Assembly: GCA_963513935.1 (NCBI GenBank)
Contig: OY740765.1
Coordinates: 146,695,618 to 146,759,617 of the forward strand
Reading direction: 5' to 3'
Length of the DNA stretch: 64,000 bases
Source of the DNA: Aphrophora alni
Lineage: Eukaryota; Arthropoda; Insecta; Hemiptera; Aphrophoridae
The position numbers and the translations under genes are program-made. The notes beneath the pieces were generated by a model. That model saw only the letters and a program-made list of their open reading frames with translations. It did not search any database and had not been told where the DNA came from. Each line of letters begins with the position of its first letter. Positions within the stretch are counted from its first letter, which is position 1. Of the stretch, positions 11,741 to 21,748 are shown piece after piece.

Positions 11741-13080
11741 ACAAAGTTGAGCGCCATCACTGTACCTACCCAGCCTCATCATACAATGTAATACAAACAG
11801 ACCCTTTGAATGTAATACCCAAAAGTTTGTTTCTTGAACCTTGTAGGAAATGTTGGTAATTATATAGCAGAGCTGCCTCACTTCAAAATCAATTTTTAAA
11901 GGTTTTATTCGTCAAATAAATGTTGGAAAAATATTTTATTATCGAAAAAAAGTGTCGGAAAGATGATTACATAACATAATTTCACAAGATTACACAAGAA
12001 AATCTTAATCACAGTCAAATTCTGCTGCAAATTCAGTAGAAGAGGAATTTATTGAATTTAAATGTATTTCACTCGTAATTCGCCATAAATGATGAAAACG
12101 ATTATTATACTCATTGTACTTTCTTTTAAACATAAATTCGGCTATATGGCCATGGAAATGTTGTTTTGAATTTCCATATCGCGGCACATTTCCTCGCACC
12201 TCCCTCCATTGACGTTCAATTGTCTGCGTATGTGCTTCAGTGTACGCATATGTAGGGCTGTATTATTATATGTCACGAAAGGTTTGGCCAGGTTGCTATA
12301 TATATATATATATATAACCACCTGGCCAAACCTTCCGTACGTTTATTGAAGTGAATGTCATGAGTATGAAAGATAACACAGAGTTAATTTTTTCACGAAA
12401 AAACTACTTGTGTAATTGTATTATTGTATTATGTAATCATCTTTCCGACACTTTTTTTCGATAATAAAATATTTTTCCAACATTTATTTGACGAATAAAA
12501 CCCATAAAAATTGATTTTGAAGTGAGGCAGCTCTGCTATATAATTACCGAAATGTTAAATTGTATTGTTAGATCAAGGGGTCTTATCCCGTAGGATAAGT
12601 TTGTTTAAAACAGTTGTTACACAGGTTTACTGAATCTCATAATTAAATATATCACTACTTTCTTGCCTTCGACAATAATGGTCCTCGTAGATAAATATAA
12701 TTTAAAAAGTCTTCCCTAGTGTCAGAATCTCGGCTCTGACGGACCTCGAAGTTGGTATATAAGTAAAGGAGCCTTCACTCGCTACGCTCAGATTTCGTAA
12801 CTATACGAGTATCACATTTTCTTAGGGAGGATAATGTTCGAAATTACATCGACGTTTTTACATCATCATCGTAGAGGTATCATTACATGCAGGATTGAAA
12901 TTTGCAATTTTTTATCTATTGTCTCTAAGTTTAATAACAAACACAAGATATGTATTTTAAATAGTCACCCATTTGAGATTTACAATTCGATTTTGCTGAT
13001 TTTTAATAGGGTTCTAAATGAGCACACAATAGTAAATTTCATGTTCCTATATTATTTATTGTGACAGCTATCCTGAAAAT
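11741..13080 (+). repeat. Interspersed repeat family C (copy 1), interrupted by a TIR element
   Basis: Outside the nested element at 11855-12548 it is collinear with 58935-59600: CCCAGCC(T/C)(C/G)ATCATACAATGTAAT, CCCAAAAGTT, TTGTAGGAAAT, GTTTAAAA(C/T)AGTTGTTA, TTTT(C)TTAGGGAGG and AATAGGGTTCTA(A/C)ATGAGCA. Inverted fragments lie at 19375-19735. The short open frame at 12834-13064 lies inside the repeat and is not a gene call. Confidence 0.8.
11855..12548. mobile_element. 694-bp TIR DNA transposon (non-autonomous), 8-bp target duplication
   Basis: Terminal inverted repeats of about 120 bp begin GGTAATTATATAGCAGAG and mirror each other at 11855-11980 and 12421-12548. The flanks are a perfect 8-bp direct repeat GAAATGTT (11847-11854, 12549-12556). 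The related repeat at about 59010 lacks the insertion, giving an empty site. An internal hairpin (GGTTTGGCCAGGT / ACCACCTGGCCAAACC) surrounds an (AT)n tract at 12296-12316. An 8-bp duplication fits hAT, P or Merlin; a GG- terminus is more Merlin-like than hAT-like, but I do not assign it. No transposase. Confidence 0.92.
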
Positions 13081-13305
13081 AAGCAGGGGAGGTTTTTAAG
13101 TACATTTACTTTAAGAATTGAAAGAGCCTATTCTTCAATCGCTCTCGGGGCGCGAGTGAAAAAAAGAATCTTGCGTTAAAAAAAAACAAAAAAAACAAGG
13201 AAATAAAAAAACCTTACCTCTAGAAATTAGATTTCTGCACCTCATCAAATATTCTAAAATTCCAGTACCTGAAAAACAAAACAAAAATTAACTATACATT
13301 TAATT
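13081..13305. other. Spacer
   Basis: Nothing recognised. Confidence 0.4.
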
Positions 13306-13330
13306 CACTTCAAATGAGCAACACTTTATT

Positions 13331-13376
13331 TTAAACAAGACGTTTCGACAAAGTCGATCATCTTCAGTTAGTTAAA
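13331..13376 (-). ncRNA. Degenerate hammerhead-like motif
   Basis: Read on the minus strand, CTGAAGA (13361-13367) fits the CUGANGA core. It is followed by a short hairpin GAC-TTT-GTC, then GAAAC and GTC. Stem I pairing is weak (CUAA with UUG). The sequence is related to, but more degraded than, the ribozymes at 14.57, 20.2 and 28.3 kb, and is likely a relic of a Penelope-type or retrozyme-type element. Unlikely to be active. Confidence 0.4.
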
Positions 13377-13420
13377 TGCACACAAACCTTCTTGGCAATC
13401 AATTCGAACCGAAAAGATCT

Positions 13421-14478
13421 GTATGTATTATACACTTATATTGTATTGGCACTACAAAAATGTATAATGTTATTGAAAAACAATTTATTTTAAAAGTATG
13501 ATGATCATATTACTATAGAAGAAGACAAAAATAATAGACAAAACTAGCCAAGCGAGTTAAAAAATTTTGTTTTTGATTTTCAAATTCCTAGTAGTTTTTA
13601 TGACATTATACTATATCTAGGTTACAATTTAATCTCGGTTCAACTAATTTAAGTACAAGAAATTACCTCTGATAACGCCTAAAATCTTGTTTTTCAATAC
13701 ATTAATCCACCTCAACAGCTCCTAAACAGTTGGCTGTATAATAAATAAGCAAGAATAAAAAGTCCTAAAATTATGAATAGAAACTAAAACCATCATAAAA
13801 AAAGGTACTTCCATAAGAAATCTTAAGTTAGCCGCCATATTGAAAAAAATGACCGATATCAGAATTTTAAAACTCCCAAATAAAACGAAATAAAAATTAC
13901 AGGGGAGTTACTCTTTGACAGTTTTTAATATATCAAAATCTTTCCAAGTAAAACAGCAGTCACACTTATATCATTCACTCTGTTATACCTTAAATTGTTA
14001 GATTAAATACAGGTCATCTCTCCATTTTCAAATTTTAATCAAAATTTTGATAACTAGACATTTTTATATCTTGCACGGCCCAAGGAACCAACTTTTGAGC
14101 AAGATGATTTGCTTATTATATTTCACGCTATGGATGGTTAAGTATCGTGATTGCGCCCTTTAACTTGTTTTAATCTCAAAAAGTAGTAAGAAGGACTACA
14201 AAAACAGATTTTACTAAAAAAAAAAAAAAAAAAAAAACCCAAGGACCTACACAAAACGTGTTTTGATCGACATCTTCCCATAAATGATAATTCGGAAGTC
14301 ACCGCTCAAAAAACTAAAACAATTATCTATCGAGCTGGAATAAAAAAAAAAAATATCTAAAAATTGGTTTTAAAGATTTTTGTGAAATTCGTAGATTAAT
14401 GTCCCAGACCGGTGGAACATTACACAATCGTAAACTTGTTTTTCAACTGCTTATTCCGAGTATAAACATATTTTAAAG
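13421..14478. other. AT-rich spacer
   Basis: Contains a poly(A) run at about 14216-14237. No gene, repeat partner or structured RNA was recognised. Confidence 0.4.
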
Positions 14479-14702
14479 CAGTATAACAAACACACAGAAC
14501 ACAATTCTCACAAAAAAATACGCCTAAGTATCAGACGCGTTTCAACGACAAGGTTTGGTGTAACTCGTGTATCACTGAAGAGGACGACCTTGTCGTTGAA
14601 ACGCGTCTGATACTTAGGCGTATTTTCTGTGAGAATTGTGTTCTGTGTGTTTGTTATACTGTATAATTTTTCTCATAAGTCAAGCTCAACATTTAATATA
14701 TT
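14479..14702. mobile_element. Foldback element carrying a hammerhead ribozyme (copy 1)
   Basis: Inverted arms 14479-14555 and 14586-14661 (CAGTATAACAAACACACAGA ... and its complement) flank a short asymmetric centre. A tail (CATAAGTCAAGCTCAACATTTAAT) extends to about 14702 and is shared with the element at 20118-20385 and, diverged, with 28272-28434. The right arm plus centre makes a full hammerhead; the left arm has only its 3' half. No open frame. Its structure resembles two head-to-head ribozyme-bearing terminal units of a Penelope-like element or retrozyme. Confidence 0.85.
14569..14613 (+). ncRNA. Type I hammerhead ribozyme, complete core
   Basis: All parts of the fold can be read. Stem I is GUAUCA (14569-14574) with UGAUAC (14608-14613), six perfect pairs. 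The core CUGAAGA (14575-14581) matches CUGANGA. Stem II is GACGAC with GUCGUU around CUU. GAAA lies at 14598-14601. Minimal stem III ACGCGU (14601-14606) is self-complementary, and C17 at 14607 is the predicted cleavage site. Very short palindromic stem III is known from ribozymes of Penelope-like elements and retrozymes, which often cleave as dimers. One extra G precedes stem II. Activity is inferred, not shown. Confidence 0.8.
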
Positions 14703-16002
14703 TAAGAGCTACAAATATTTATTTTTGTTATTATTTGATTTTGTTAGTATGCGAGTAAATTTTGAGCACGGTTTATTTTTAGGACATTTTTCTTCTTCTT
14801 TAAAATTTCATCAAAATTTTTAAAATAAATTTTGAGAAAATGTCAATTTGGTATTATGATTAACATTTTTTGTCTTATTGTGGATACTATCAAATTGTAC
14901 TTTATAGGATACTTTAGTTCTCACATACCAAGTGTCATAAAACCAAACTCAAAATCCGTTTCTCTTACAAACTGTTCTAACGATTTTGCTCAAATATAAT
15001 CTCTAACCGCCCCAAAACTGATGCTATCACTGACAAACTAAAAAAATCCAACCGAAGATCTACCGATTTTGTCCAATCTTCAAAAGAAATGTAAATGAAA
15101 ATTTGTCCCGCGAATCATCGATCCCGTAGACGAGCAAAAAATACATCCGATTGTGATATTTAGTTAGGTTAGAACTTTCCTCTGAAGAGTTGTTTACTTG
15201 TCTAAGTGATATCTCGTACAAGTAAAGTTGAATAACAACTTGTTGAATCAACAGAAAAGTAAAAATTTTAAGATACTGGATATTTTCAATGTTCATTTTA
15301 CTCATACATATACACGTAGCAAGCTGTGTCACGTGGTTAAAAATCGATTTTGCAGATATATCATTTTTTTTTTTTTTTTTTTTTTTAATTATGTGTATCG
15401 TCAGTGTTCTATAGCCCAAACGCGTGAACCGATTTTAATCAAATTTAGTATGTGGGCAAATTTGGCCACATCTCGAAAAGGTTTTTTTTGTGTTTACAGT
15501 CCCCCCATTACTCAAAAATTATTTTTTTCTCAAAAACAGATCAACCGATTTCGTTCAAATTTTAGTGAAATGTGAATATAAATGTCTTAAACTCGTGTGC
15601 AAAATCGTAAGTATAAAAATATTATGGTTCAGGAATTACCCTAAACCACCGTCATTAAAAGCTCGTTTAGGTTGTATAAAAGTTTAGGTTGTATTTAAAC
15701 ATGTAAATATATTCGCTCTCGACGTCCAGTTCATGGTTTATTTTTACTTTTTAACTCAATTACTGAACTGATATTTTTGATGACGAATTTTTCTTTTCAT
15801 TTCAGGGATTTAGAAATTTTTTTGTACCACTTCCGTGTAAATCAAATTACAGTTTTGTAAACATTTTACAATGTGAGCGTGTTACATATTTTTTTAATTG
15901 CTAAAAAAAAAATTGTGCTATTTAAATGACGATTTTTTGAAGCGTATGTAAGGAAAAATTTAATTATGTTTGCTTATAGCCCAACTGGATTGTTAATAAT
16001 TA
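14703..16002. other. Non-coding stretch with old repeat motifs
   Basis: Holds a poly(T) run at 15364-15386 and ACCGATTTTAATCAAATTTAGTATGTGGG-like sequence (about 15428), which resembles a motif common in insect interspersed repeats and recurs loosely at 22375, 35720, 37600 and 61380. The overlapping open frames at 15060-15575 have no recognisable domain. Confidence 0.45.
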
Positions 16003-16262
16003 ATTACTATTTAATTACCTTGTATTGAGGTGACGAATTGAATTGACGATCGTGAGTCAACGAGAACGGTCACTGACAACGGGCGTCGTCCGTACATGTA
16101 TGTTTTTAAATGTGAATTAATATGTGTTGTTAAGTGTTTATATGTGTTTTTATATTTGAAAATGACTGACAAATATTTGAAACGCGTCATATAAGATAGT
16201 GTAAACTACAAGTAAGGATTGTTTGACGGTAACACCTCAATACAAGGTAATTAAATAGTAAT
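16003..16262. mobile_element. 260-bp MITE with 30-bp perfect TIRs
   Basis: 16003-16032 and 16233-16262 are perfect inverted repeats (ATTACTATTTAATTACCTTG...). The interior is non-coding. The target duplication cannot be read with confidence because the flanks are AT-rich. Confidence 0.85.
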
Positions 16263-16943
16263 GAAAAATTTTAATGATTCATAAAATTTGAACAAAATTA
16301 AAAGCAACTTTGTAAACATGCTTCCATAAAGTTAATTAAATCAATTGATTTTCCAGTAATATTCCATTCACAATTCGAATTCCAAATTTTCTAGCGAAAT
16401 TTCTTTGCTTTCCATTTAGGTCTATTCAAATTTGATTGTTCTAAAAACAATACAGAATAAATATTGAGAGCGAAATGTGTAAGCAGTTGGAAAATATCAT
16501 TTTGAAGCATTTTTCTAGGCAGGTACAGGGGGAGGGGGCTATAGTATCAATAAGTAAGAATTTCCTTGATTAAAGATGAAAATCCTTTTTGTTCATAATT
16601 ACTTTATAAAAAAAAGAACATAAAATAAAGACCCCTAGCCTTCGAATACTCTAATAGCATCAGGGTCGGAAGAGAACAAGAGTTGGTTTTCACCTGATAG
16701 GAAAGGTGAAAGATGATCTAAAATGACTAATTGGAAAAAAGGTGTAGATCCAGCTAGGTTCCTTCGAGATTCCCAAGTCGTACTTCCGACAGTCTAACAA
16801 GCGAGTGCCCCTTATTTTAACGTCTACAATTTGGCAATCCTGATTCAGGTGTAATTAACAAAAAATGAAAATGAACTACTACGATTTAAACTTCGGTAAA
16901 AGTTTTTACCATATGGGAAGAAAAAGTACGCTATATTTAAATA
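16263..16943. repeat. Spacer with repeat family A fragment
   Basis: About 16600-16700 matches family A (ATAAAATAAAGACCC, TCGAATACTCTAA, AACAAGAGTTG). The rest is unremarkable. Confidence 0.5.
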
Positions 16944-17190
16944 TACAGCGTGTTTCCAAAACATCAGGATCAAAAAGAGTAAAGGAAATTCTTATGAAGT
17001 TAATGTCGAATATATTTAAACGTGCGCCATTTTGAAATCATGCAAAATAAAGTCTCGGTTTTTGGTACGGGAACGTTGATAAATGGTAACATACAAAATA
17101 TGTATACCAAATTTGGATTCGATATCTATTTCCAAAATATGTTTTTAGTAAAAAAAAAACACAAAATGGCGGACAGACGGAAAACTAAGC
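16944..17190 (+). repeat. Interspersed repeat family E fragment
   Basis: Starts with TATACAGCGTGTTTCCAAAA and contains GCCATTTTGAAATCATG, ATACCAAATTTGGATTCGAT and CAAAATGGCGGACAG in the order also seen at 24800-25070 and 34182-34480. Degenerate and non-coding. Confidence 0.55.
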
Positions 17191-17864
17191 ATTTTAGGAC
17201 ATACGTTTTCATAGATACTTTTTAATTTATTTTGACGCAAGGAACCGCATCCAAAGTTTGAATATTTTATTATAAATATTAATTATATTAAACAGGATTA
17301 TAAATCTATAAGAAAAACAATTTCCATTAGAGTAATTTAATTTCCTCTCTTAGATACATTTCTTTACAAATGACAACCAGTATTTATAGCTTACATTAAC
17401 GAAGAAAAGGGAAAATTTGGTAGTCGTCAAAAATTTCGACATTTTTTGACTGTTCTTCAGTTGTCATTGTCCCAGGAAACGAAAAAGTGATTTTCAACAT
17501 GCCGTCCGTCATTGTTATATAGGGTATACGTAAGTACGATAATTATCAGAAACATTATGGTAAGAACATATGGAATTATATATAGTGTGCTCATATAGTA
17601 TTAAAATTCAGATAAATCGAATTAATATTGTCAAGGCGACCATTTTAAACAGTATTATGTTCATAACTCGTGTGTTGTTTAACTCATAACAGATTAAATT
17701 CTATAAAAAATATCCAGATTACAATTCTGCATGTAATGATACCAAAGCTACCTCTACGATGATAAATACCGAAGTTATTGTAAAAAATTTAATTTCTAAC
17801 CGTGACTAGAATTCCAATACGCGTATACAGTAGTTATGAGTTCCGGCAATGCCGAGCACTATTA
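17191..17864. other. Spacer
   Basis: Nothing recognised. Confidence 0.4.
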
Positions 17865-18390
17865 TCTGTATACCGTAACTTGGCGTCTGGACACGGACCT
17901 CCCCCCTCGCTCCCTTCCTCATCCAGCTGTTTCCGTGATGAGTCACCTACTAGCGTTAACACTGCTCTGTTTAACTTTTTTATGGGAGACACAATTTTAA
18001 ATTTTTTTCAGCATTGTTAAAATGTTTAGGAAAATATAAGCAAATTGATACCAAACACGACACAAATGTATGTAAATAGTACGTAAACATGTAAATAATA
18101 AGTATGTGATTATGCAAATAGTAGCTGTGTAAAGAGCTTTCTACTGGCGGCTTTTACAAACGGAATAGTGTCGTGTTTGGTATCAATTTGCTTATATTTT
18201 CCTAAACATTTTAACTATGCTGAAAAAAAATTAAATTGTTTCTCCCACAAAAAAGTTAAATAGTGCAGTGTTAACGCTAGTAGGTGACTCATCACTGAAA
18301 CAGCTGGGTGAGGAAGGAAGCGACGGGGGGGGGCGGTTCCGGCCGCTCGCAGGTAGCCAAGGGTTCAGACGCCAAGTTACGGTATACAGA
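17865..18390. mobile_element. Foldback element, about 526 bp, 200-bp inverted arms (copy 1)
   Basis: Outer ends TCTGTATACCGTAACTTGGC and its complement bound arms 17865-18064 and 18168-18390. The arms pair throughout: GATGAGTCACCTACTAGCGT, TTTTATGGGAGACACAATTT and CAAATTGATACCAAACACGA with their complements. The right arm has an extra GC-rich block (CCGGCCGCTCGCAGG), also present in the left arm of the second copy at 21749. The loop holds about 100 bp. No transposase. Confidence 0.9.
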
Positions 18391-18694
18391 CTATAGAGAA
18401 ACGTTCACATACTTACAGTTTCGAGGCCCCTCAGAGCAGAGTCACTGATACTAAATCATACACATTTACAGTATCCTCAAGGTAGGAATGTGTCTGGGGT
18501 GGAGAGGAAAAGTGGGGATCCCAACACTTTGTTTGTTGTGTTTGCTTTCAGCGGTACAACCCCAATAAAATTAAAAAATTTAGACCTCAAATGCTTCTGT
18601 GTAAACGCCTACCCTACTTTTGTTTCTTTTATCGGAGTAAATAAGAATAAAACATTTATAAAACATTTATTAAACTTTTAATAATTAACTTGTA
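18391..18694. other. Spacer
   Basis: A 63-codon open frame (18490-18681) has no recognisable content. Confidence 0.4.
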
Positions 18695-18728
18695 ATAAAA
18701 CACAATTTTTTTATATCCACTTTTTATT

Positions 18729-18786
18729 AGTCTAGCCGACCAATGGTTTCGCCTGCTAAGGCATTGACGAGGCTGTATTACAGACT
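18729..18786 (-). ncRNA. Hammerhead-like fold with altered core (left arm)
   Basis: Minus strand: stem I AGCC/GGCU plus GUCU/AGAC, stem II GCCU-UAGC-AGGC, GAAA, stem III ACC-AUU-GGU and C17. The core reads CUCGUCA rather than CUGANGA, so conserved G5 and G8 are replaced. The fold is preserved but canonical activity is doubtful. Confidence 0.45.
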
Positions 18787-18958
18787 GAAGAAAAAAGAAA
18801 AAACAGAAAACCTTAAAACTAGAGGGTGGGAGTTAGGATACAATGAATGGAAGGTTGGGGAAATACCCGGATTGGGCAATGACCATAGGAACAATCCTAA
18901 CTCCCGCCCTCTAGTTTTAAGGTTTTCTGTTTTTTTTCTTTTTTTTCTCTTTTCTTCA

Positions 18959-19014
18959 GTCTGTAATACAGCCTCGTGAATGCCTTAGCAGGCGAAACCA
19001 TTGGTCGGCTAGAC
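18959..19014 (+). ncRNA. Hammerhead-like fold with altered core (right arm)
   Basis: Mirror of the left-arm motif. The core reads CUCGUGA, so G8 is canonical but G5 and A6 are not; stems are as in the left arm. Confidence 0.45.
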
Positions 19015-19115
19015 TAATAAAAAGTGGATATTACAAAATATAAAAAAAATGTGTTTTATAATCTTTAAACATGGAATTCCACCAAGAACCATCGGTCTCA
19101 ACAGTAATGGAAATT

Positions 19116-19374
19116 AACTTGTACTTAAACTTTAAGAATTAAATGTAGCTAAGCATTAATTTGTGTATCTAGTTTTCTCGGAATGGGTTGTACCGTCAAG
19201 TCAGGTTAGGGAAGCAAGTAAAAGGGAGGAGAAGCTCATTTACACCAGACACACTGCTAGTCTGAGGCTGATCCTATTGCGGCCTGATCGAAGTCAAAAA
19301 AGTAATATATTCAATAATGAGATTCAGAAACCTTGTAGTAACAACTGTTTTAGACAAAAATACCACTTGAACTA
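19116..19374. other. Spacer
   Basis: Nothing recognised. Confidence 0.4.
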
Positions 19375-19735
19375 CCAATACAATTTTTGGTAACCACATT
19401 TCAAGGATATCAATGTATTACATTATACGGTGGGTTGGGTAAATACCACGATGGCGAAGTCACTGACACGAGCGATGGGTGTGTAGAGTTTTAAATATAT
19501 ACACATCTAGAAGGCTCTTTTAGAGCTTATCTGTTGCAAGAAAGTAGTTGTGTAACATCTGTATTAATCACTTTTACCCTACTGGAAAGGCTCTTTGATC
19601 TACCAATACAATTTAACATTTCCTACAAAACCCAAGTAACCAACTTTTGGGCATTACATTTAGAACATCTGCTTGTATTACATTGTACGGTGGGGTTGGG
19701 TGAGTACCATGATTGGTTCTATACACTTGTTTTAG
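19375..19735 (-). repeat. Repeat family C, two inverted fragments
   Basis: 19375-19455 and 19583-19728 match, in reverse complement, the 11750-11850 / 58935-59050 part of family C (ACCAATACAATTTAACATTTCCTACAA, CAACTTTTGGGCATTACATTT, GTATTACATTGTACGGTGGG). They lie in tandem, so part of the repeat was duplicated. Confidence 0.75.
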
Positions 19736-20117
19736 TTAGAGTTTGATTTTCTGTGAGAAATTTGGTGGAATGTTTTTGCAAAGTTGATTTTGATTTCATC
19801 GCAACGAAGACATCAATTTTCTACCAAAACTACCAGACGAATAGATAAACGTAGCTTCATAAGTAAAAAAATCTCTGATAAGATAAAAATGTTTAGTTTA
19901 GCGAATGGAAATAAAACACCATCAATGGAGTAGTTTTGTTCAAATTGTTTAACTTTTTTTCTATTGAGAAAAGACTATCAACTTCAAAGGTGAGGCTCTG
20001 ACGTTAAATTTCAATTCATGAAAAATCTGCGGTCGATAATGTAAATAAAAGTGCACAAACTTTCTCACACACGTGCTCAATATTTAAGACGAGAATTCTA
20101 AAATACAGAAATATAAA
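19736..20117. other. Spacer
   Basis: Nothing recognised. Confidence 0.4.
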
Positions 20118-20385
20118 TATTAAATGTTGAGCTTGACTTATGAGAAAAACTATACAGTATAACAAACACACAGAACACAATTCTCATAAAACAAATACGC
20201 CTAAGTATCAGACGCGTTTCAACGACAAGGTCGTCCTCTTCAGTGATACACGAGCTACATTAATCAAACTATAACTAATTATAGTATAAGAGGACGACCT
20301 TGTCGTTGAAACGCGTCTGATACTTAGGCGTATTTTTTTTATGAGAATTGTGTTCTGTGTGTTTTTTATACTGTACAAAAATATA
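20118..20385. mobile_element. Foldback element carrying a hammerhead ribozyme (copy 2)
   Basis: Same family as 14479-14702, in inverted orientation. The tail ATTAAATGTTGAGCTTGACT leads into arms 20155-20250 and 20288-20378, around a centre of about 38 bp. A possible duplication AAATATAAA flanks it (about 20108-20116 and about 20379-20387), but in AT-rich sequence. The left arm holds a full minus-strand ribozyme. The right arm begins inside the core (AAGA kept, CUG lost). Confidence 0.85.
20205..20249 (-). ncRNA. Type I hammerhead ribozyme, complete core
   Basis: The 45 bases are identical to the 14569-14613 ribozyme when read on the minus strand: stem I GUAUCA/UGAUAC, CUGAAGA, stem II, GAAA, palindromic ACGCGU and C17. 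Identity across two copies whose flanks differ suggests recent spread or constraint. Confidence 0.8.
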
Positions 20386-20554
20386 AAATTTAGTTTTTGA
20401 CGAAAAAGTTTTGTAACTGTTTAATCAAAAATTTTGATATGCCCTTCCTTGTTGTTTAAATCGAAAACCCTCTTTCAGTCATCATCCCATTGTAAAAAAA
20501 TAAATAATTAAATTTAAAAAACATAAAATATACCCAAGCCTTTTTCTTGGAACA
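20386..20554 (+). repeat. Short repeat family A fragment
   Basis: About 20445-20520 resembles CCCTTGTCGTTTAAAGCGAAAA and the downstream TCATC block of 30433-30500. Confidence 0.45.
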
Positions 20555-20790
20555 TGTTTAATCATGTATTAATACTACCAATAAATCTAAGAATATTGAC
20601 CTATGTACCATTGACAAACGTAATAAACCTTTTGGCAGAGTGTCAGTTAGCAACCAGTATAAGACTGCAAGGGAGTGAAGGAATGTAGCAGGGAAATGTG
20701 CCACTCAGCTGATAACCCCTAGACCTGTCAAACCCTACTAACCCTTGTCAACTGGAGATGCGGCGCTCAGGACACTGGCCGCTCGGTGGA
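20555..20790. repeat. Interspersed repeat family B (copy 2)
   Basis: Partner of 6206-6540, one half direct and the other inverted. Confidence 0.65.
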
Positions 20791-21748
20791 CACAATCTAC
20801 AAGTGTAGTAAGCACACTATAGTCTCCTTCAACAAATTGTATCGTTCCTATCTTAATCTTTGTGCCCGCTTACGTACAGACGACAACGAGTCGAAACTCA
20901 TTTTCATTTCCTGAGGTCATGAAATGTGAACATCAGCAAAAAACAGTAGTGAAATTGTTTGCGATCTCCAAACTTACTCTATATTGGGTTAGTAAAATAT
21001 AAAAAATATCTTGTACAGACGTCGCTAGACAAATAACCACATGTCGAAATACTAGCACACGTGTTTGGCAGTAAATACATGAGAAACATACAAACGAATC
21101 AATTAAAATAGGACTTTTCGTTCGGTCAATTAGGAAACGGAATGTTCTGTTGAAATAAATACCGGCATACAATTCACCTTCAAAATTAATTACCAGTCAT
21201 TTAATGACTACACCTCTCTACCACTTTGTTTTTAGCGAAGCGAACAGCTATTTTGTACAGCTAATTAATCATTTCACCCTTCTCTCTGTGTCCTCACAGG
21301 TAAATACAACTTCAAAGAGTCTTGTGATTTTCTAACGCTCTTATGTTTCTGTAAAACTAATTTCGGAATTCCATATATAATATAATAAATGATGCAAAAA
21401 TATTGCACAAACTTTCTCTCTCACACATATCCAAAACTAAATTAATATAAACCAACATTGTCATAAACGATGATTTTAAATATATAGGGCTTTATTGCAC
21501 GCCATCGGCGTAAAAGCTTTTAAAGACAACTGTCGAGGTTTATTTATATATTTTTTTAATTTGCGATTTTACACACGGGTGTAATATTAATCTTCACATT
21601 TCACTAAAATAAACGAAATCGTTATTATATAAAAGCCGAACGACACATTTTTGTCTGTTTTTTGTCGATAAGTCACGAATCAGCGTTTTTGTAGAGATAG
21701 CGAATAATAAATTCTGTTTGGGTCTTTACAGGCTGCACTTATAAGTAT
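20791..21748. other. Spacer
   Basis: No gene recognised. It is slightly less AT-biased than its neighbours around 20800-20930. The 79-codon minus frame at 20933-21172 is unsupported. Confidence 0.4.

Larger units (their letters stand above)
18695..19115. mobile_element. Penelope-like element remnant, foldback form without ORF
   Basis: Inverted arms 18715-18838 and 18893-19032 (ATCCACTTTTTATTAGTCTAG, CCTAAAACTAGAGGG...) surround GGAATGGAAGGTTGGGGAAA-like sequence. The same terminal sequence and the same outer end (CATGGAATTCCACCAAGAACC) bound the 56812-57583 element, which encodes a Penelope-type GIY-YIG domain; this is the basis of the class call. Here the coding part is deleted and the two ends lie head to head. 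Confidence 0.75.

Noticed and set aside
15060..15575. Overlapping open frames on both strands (119 and 115 codons)
   Set aside because: Both read through the poly(T)/poly(A) run and have no recognisable motif.
16170..16200. TTTGAAACGCGTCATATAA resembling the hammerhead 3' half
   Set aside because: Upstream sequence CUGACAA does not fit CUGANGA, and stems I and II do not form.
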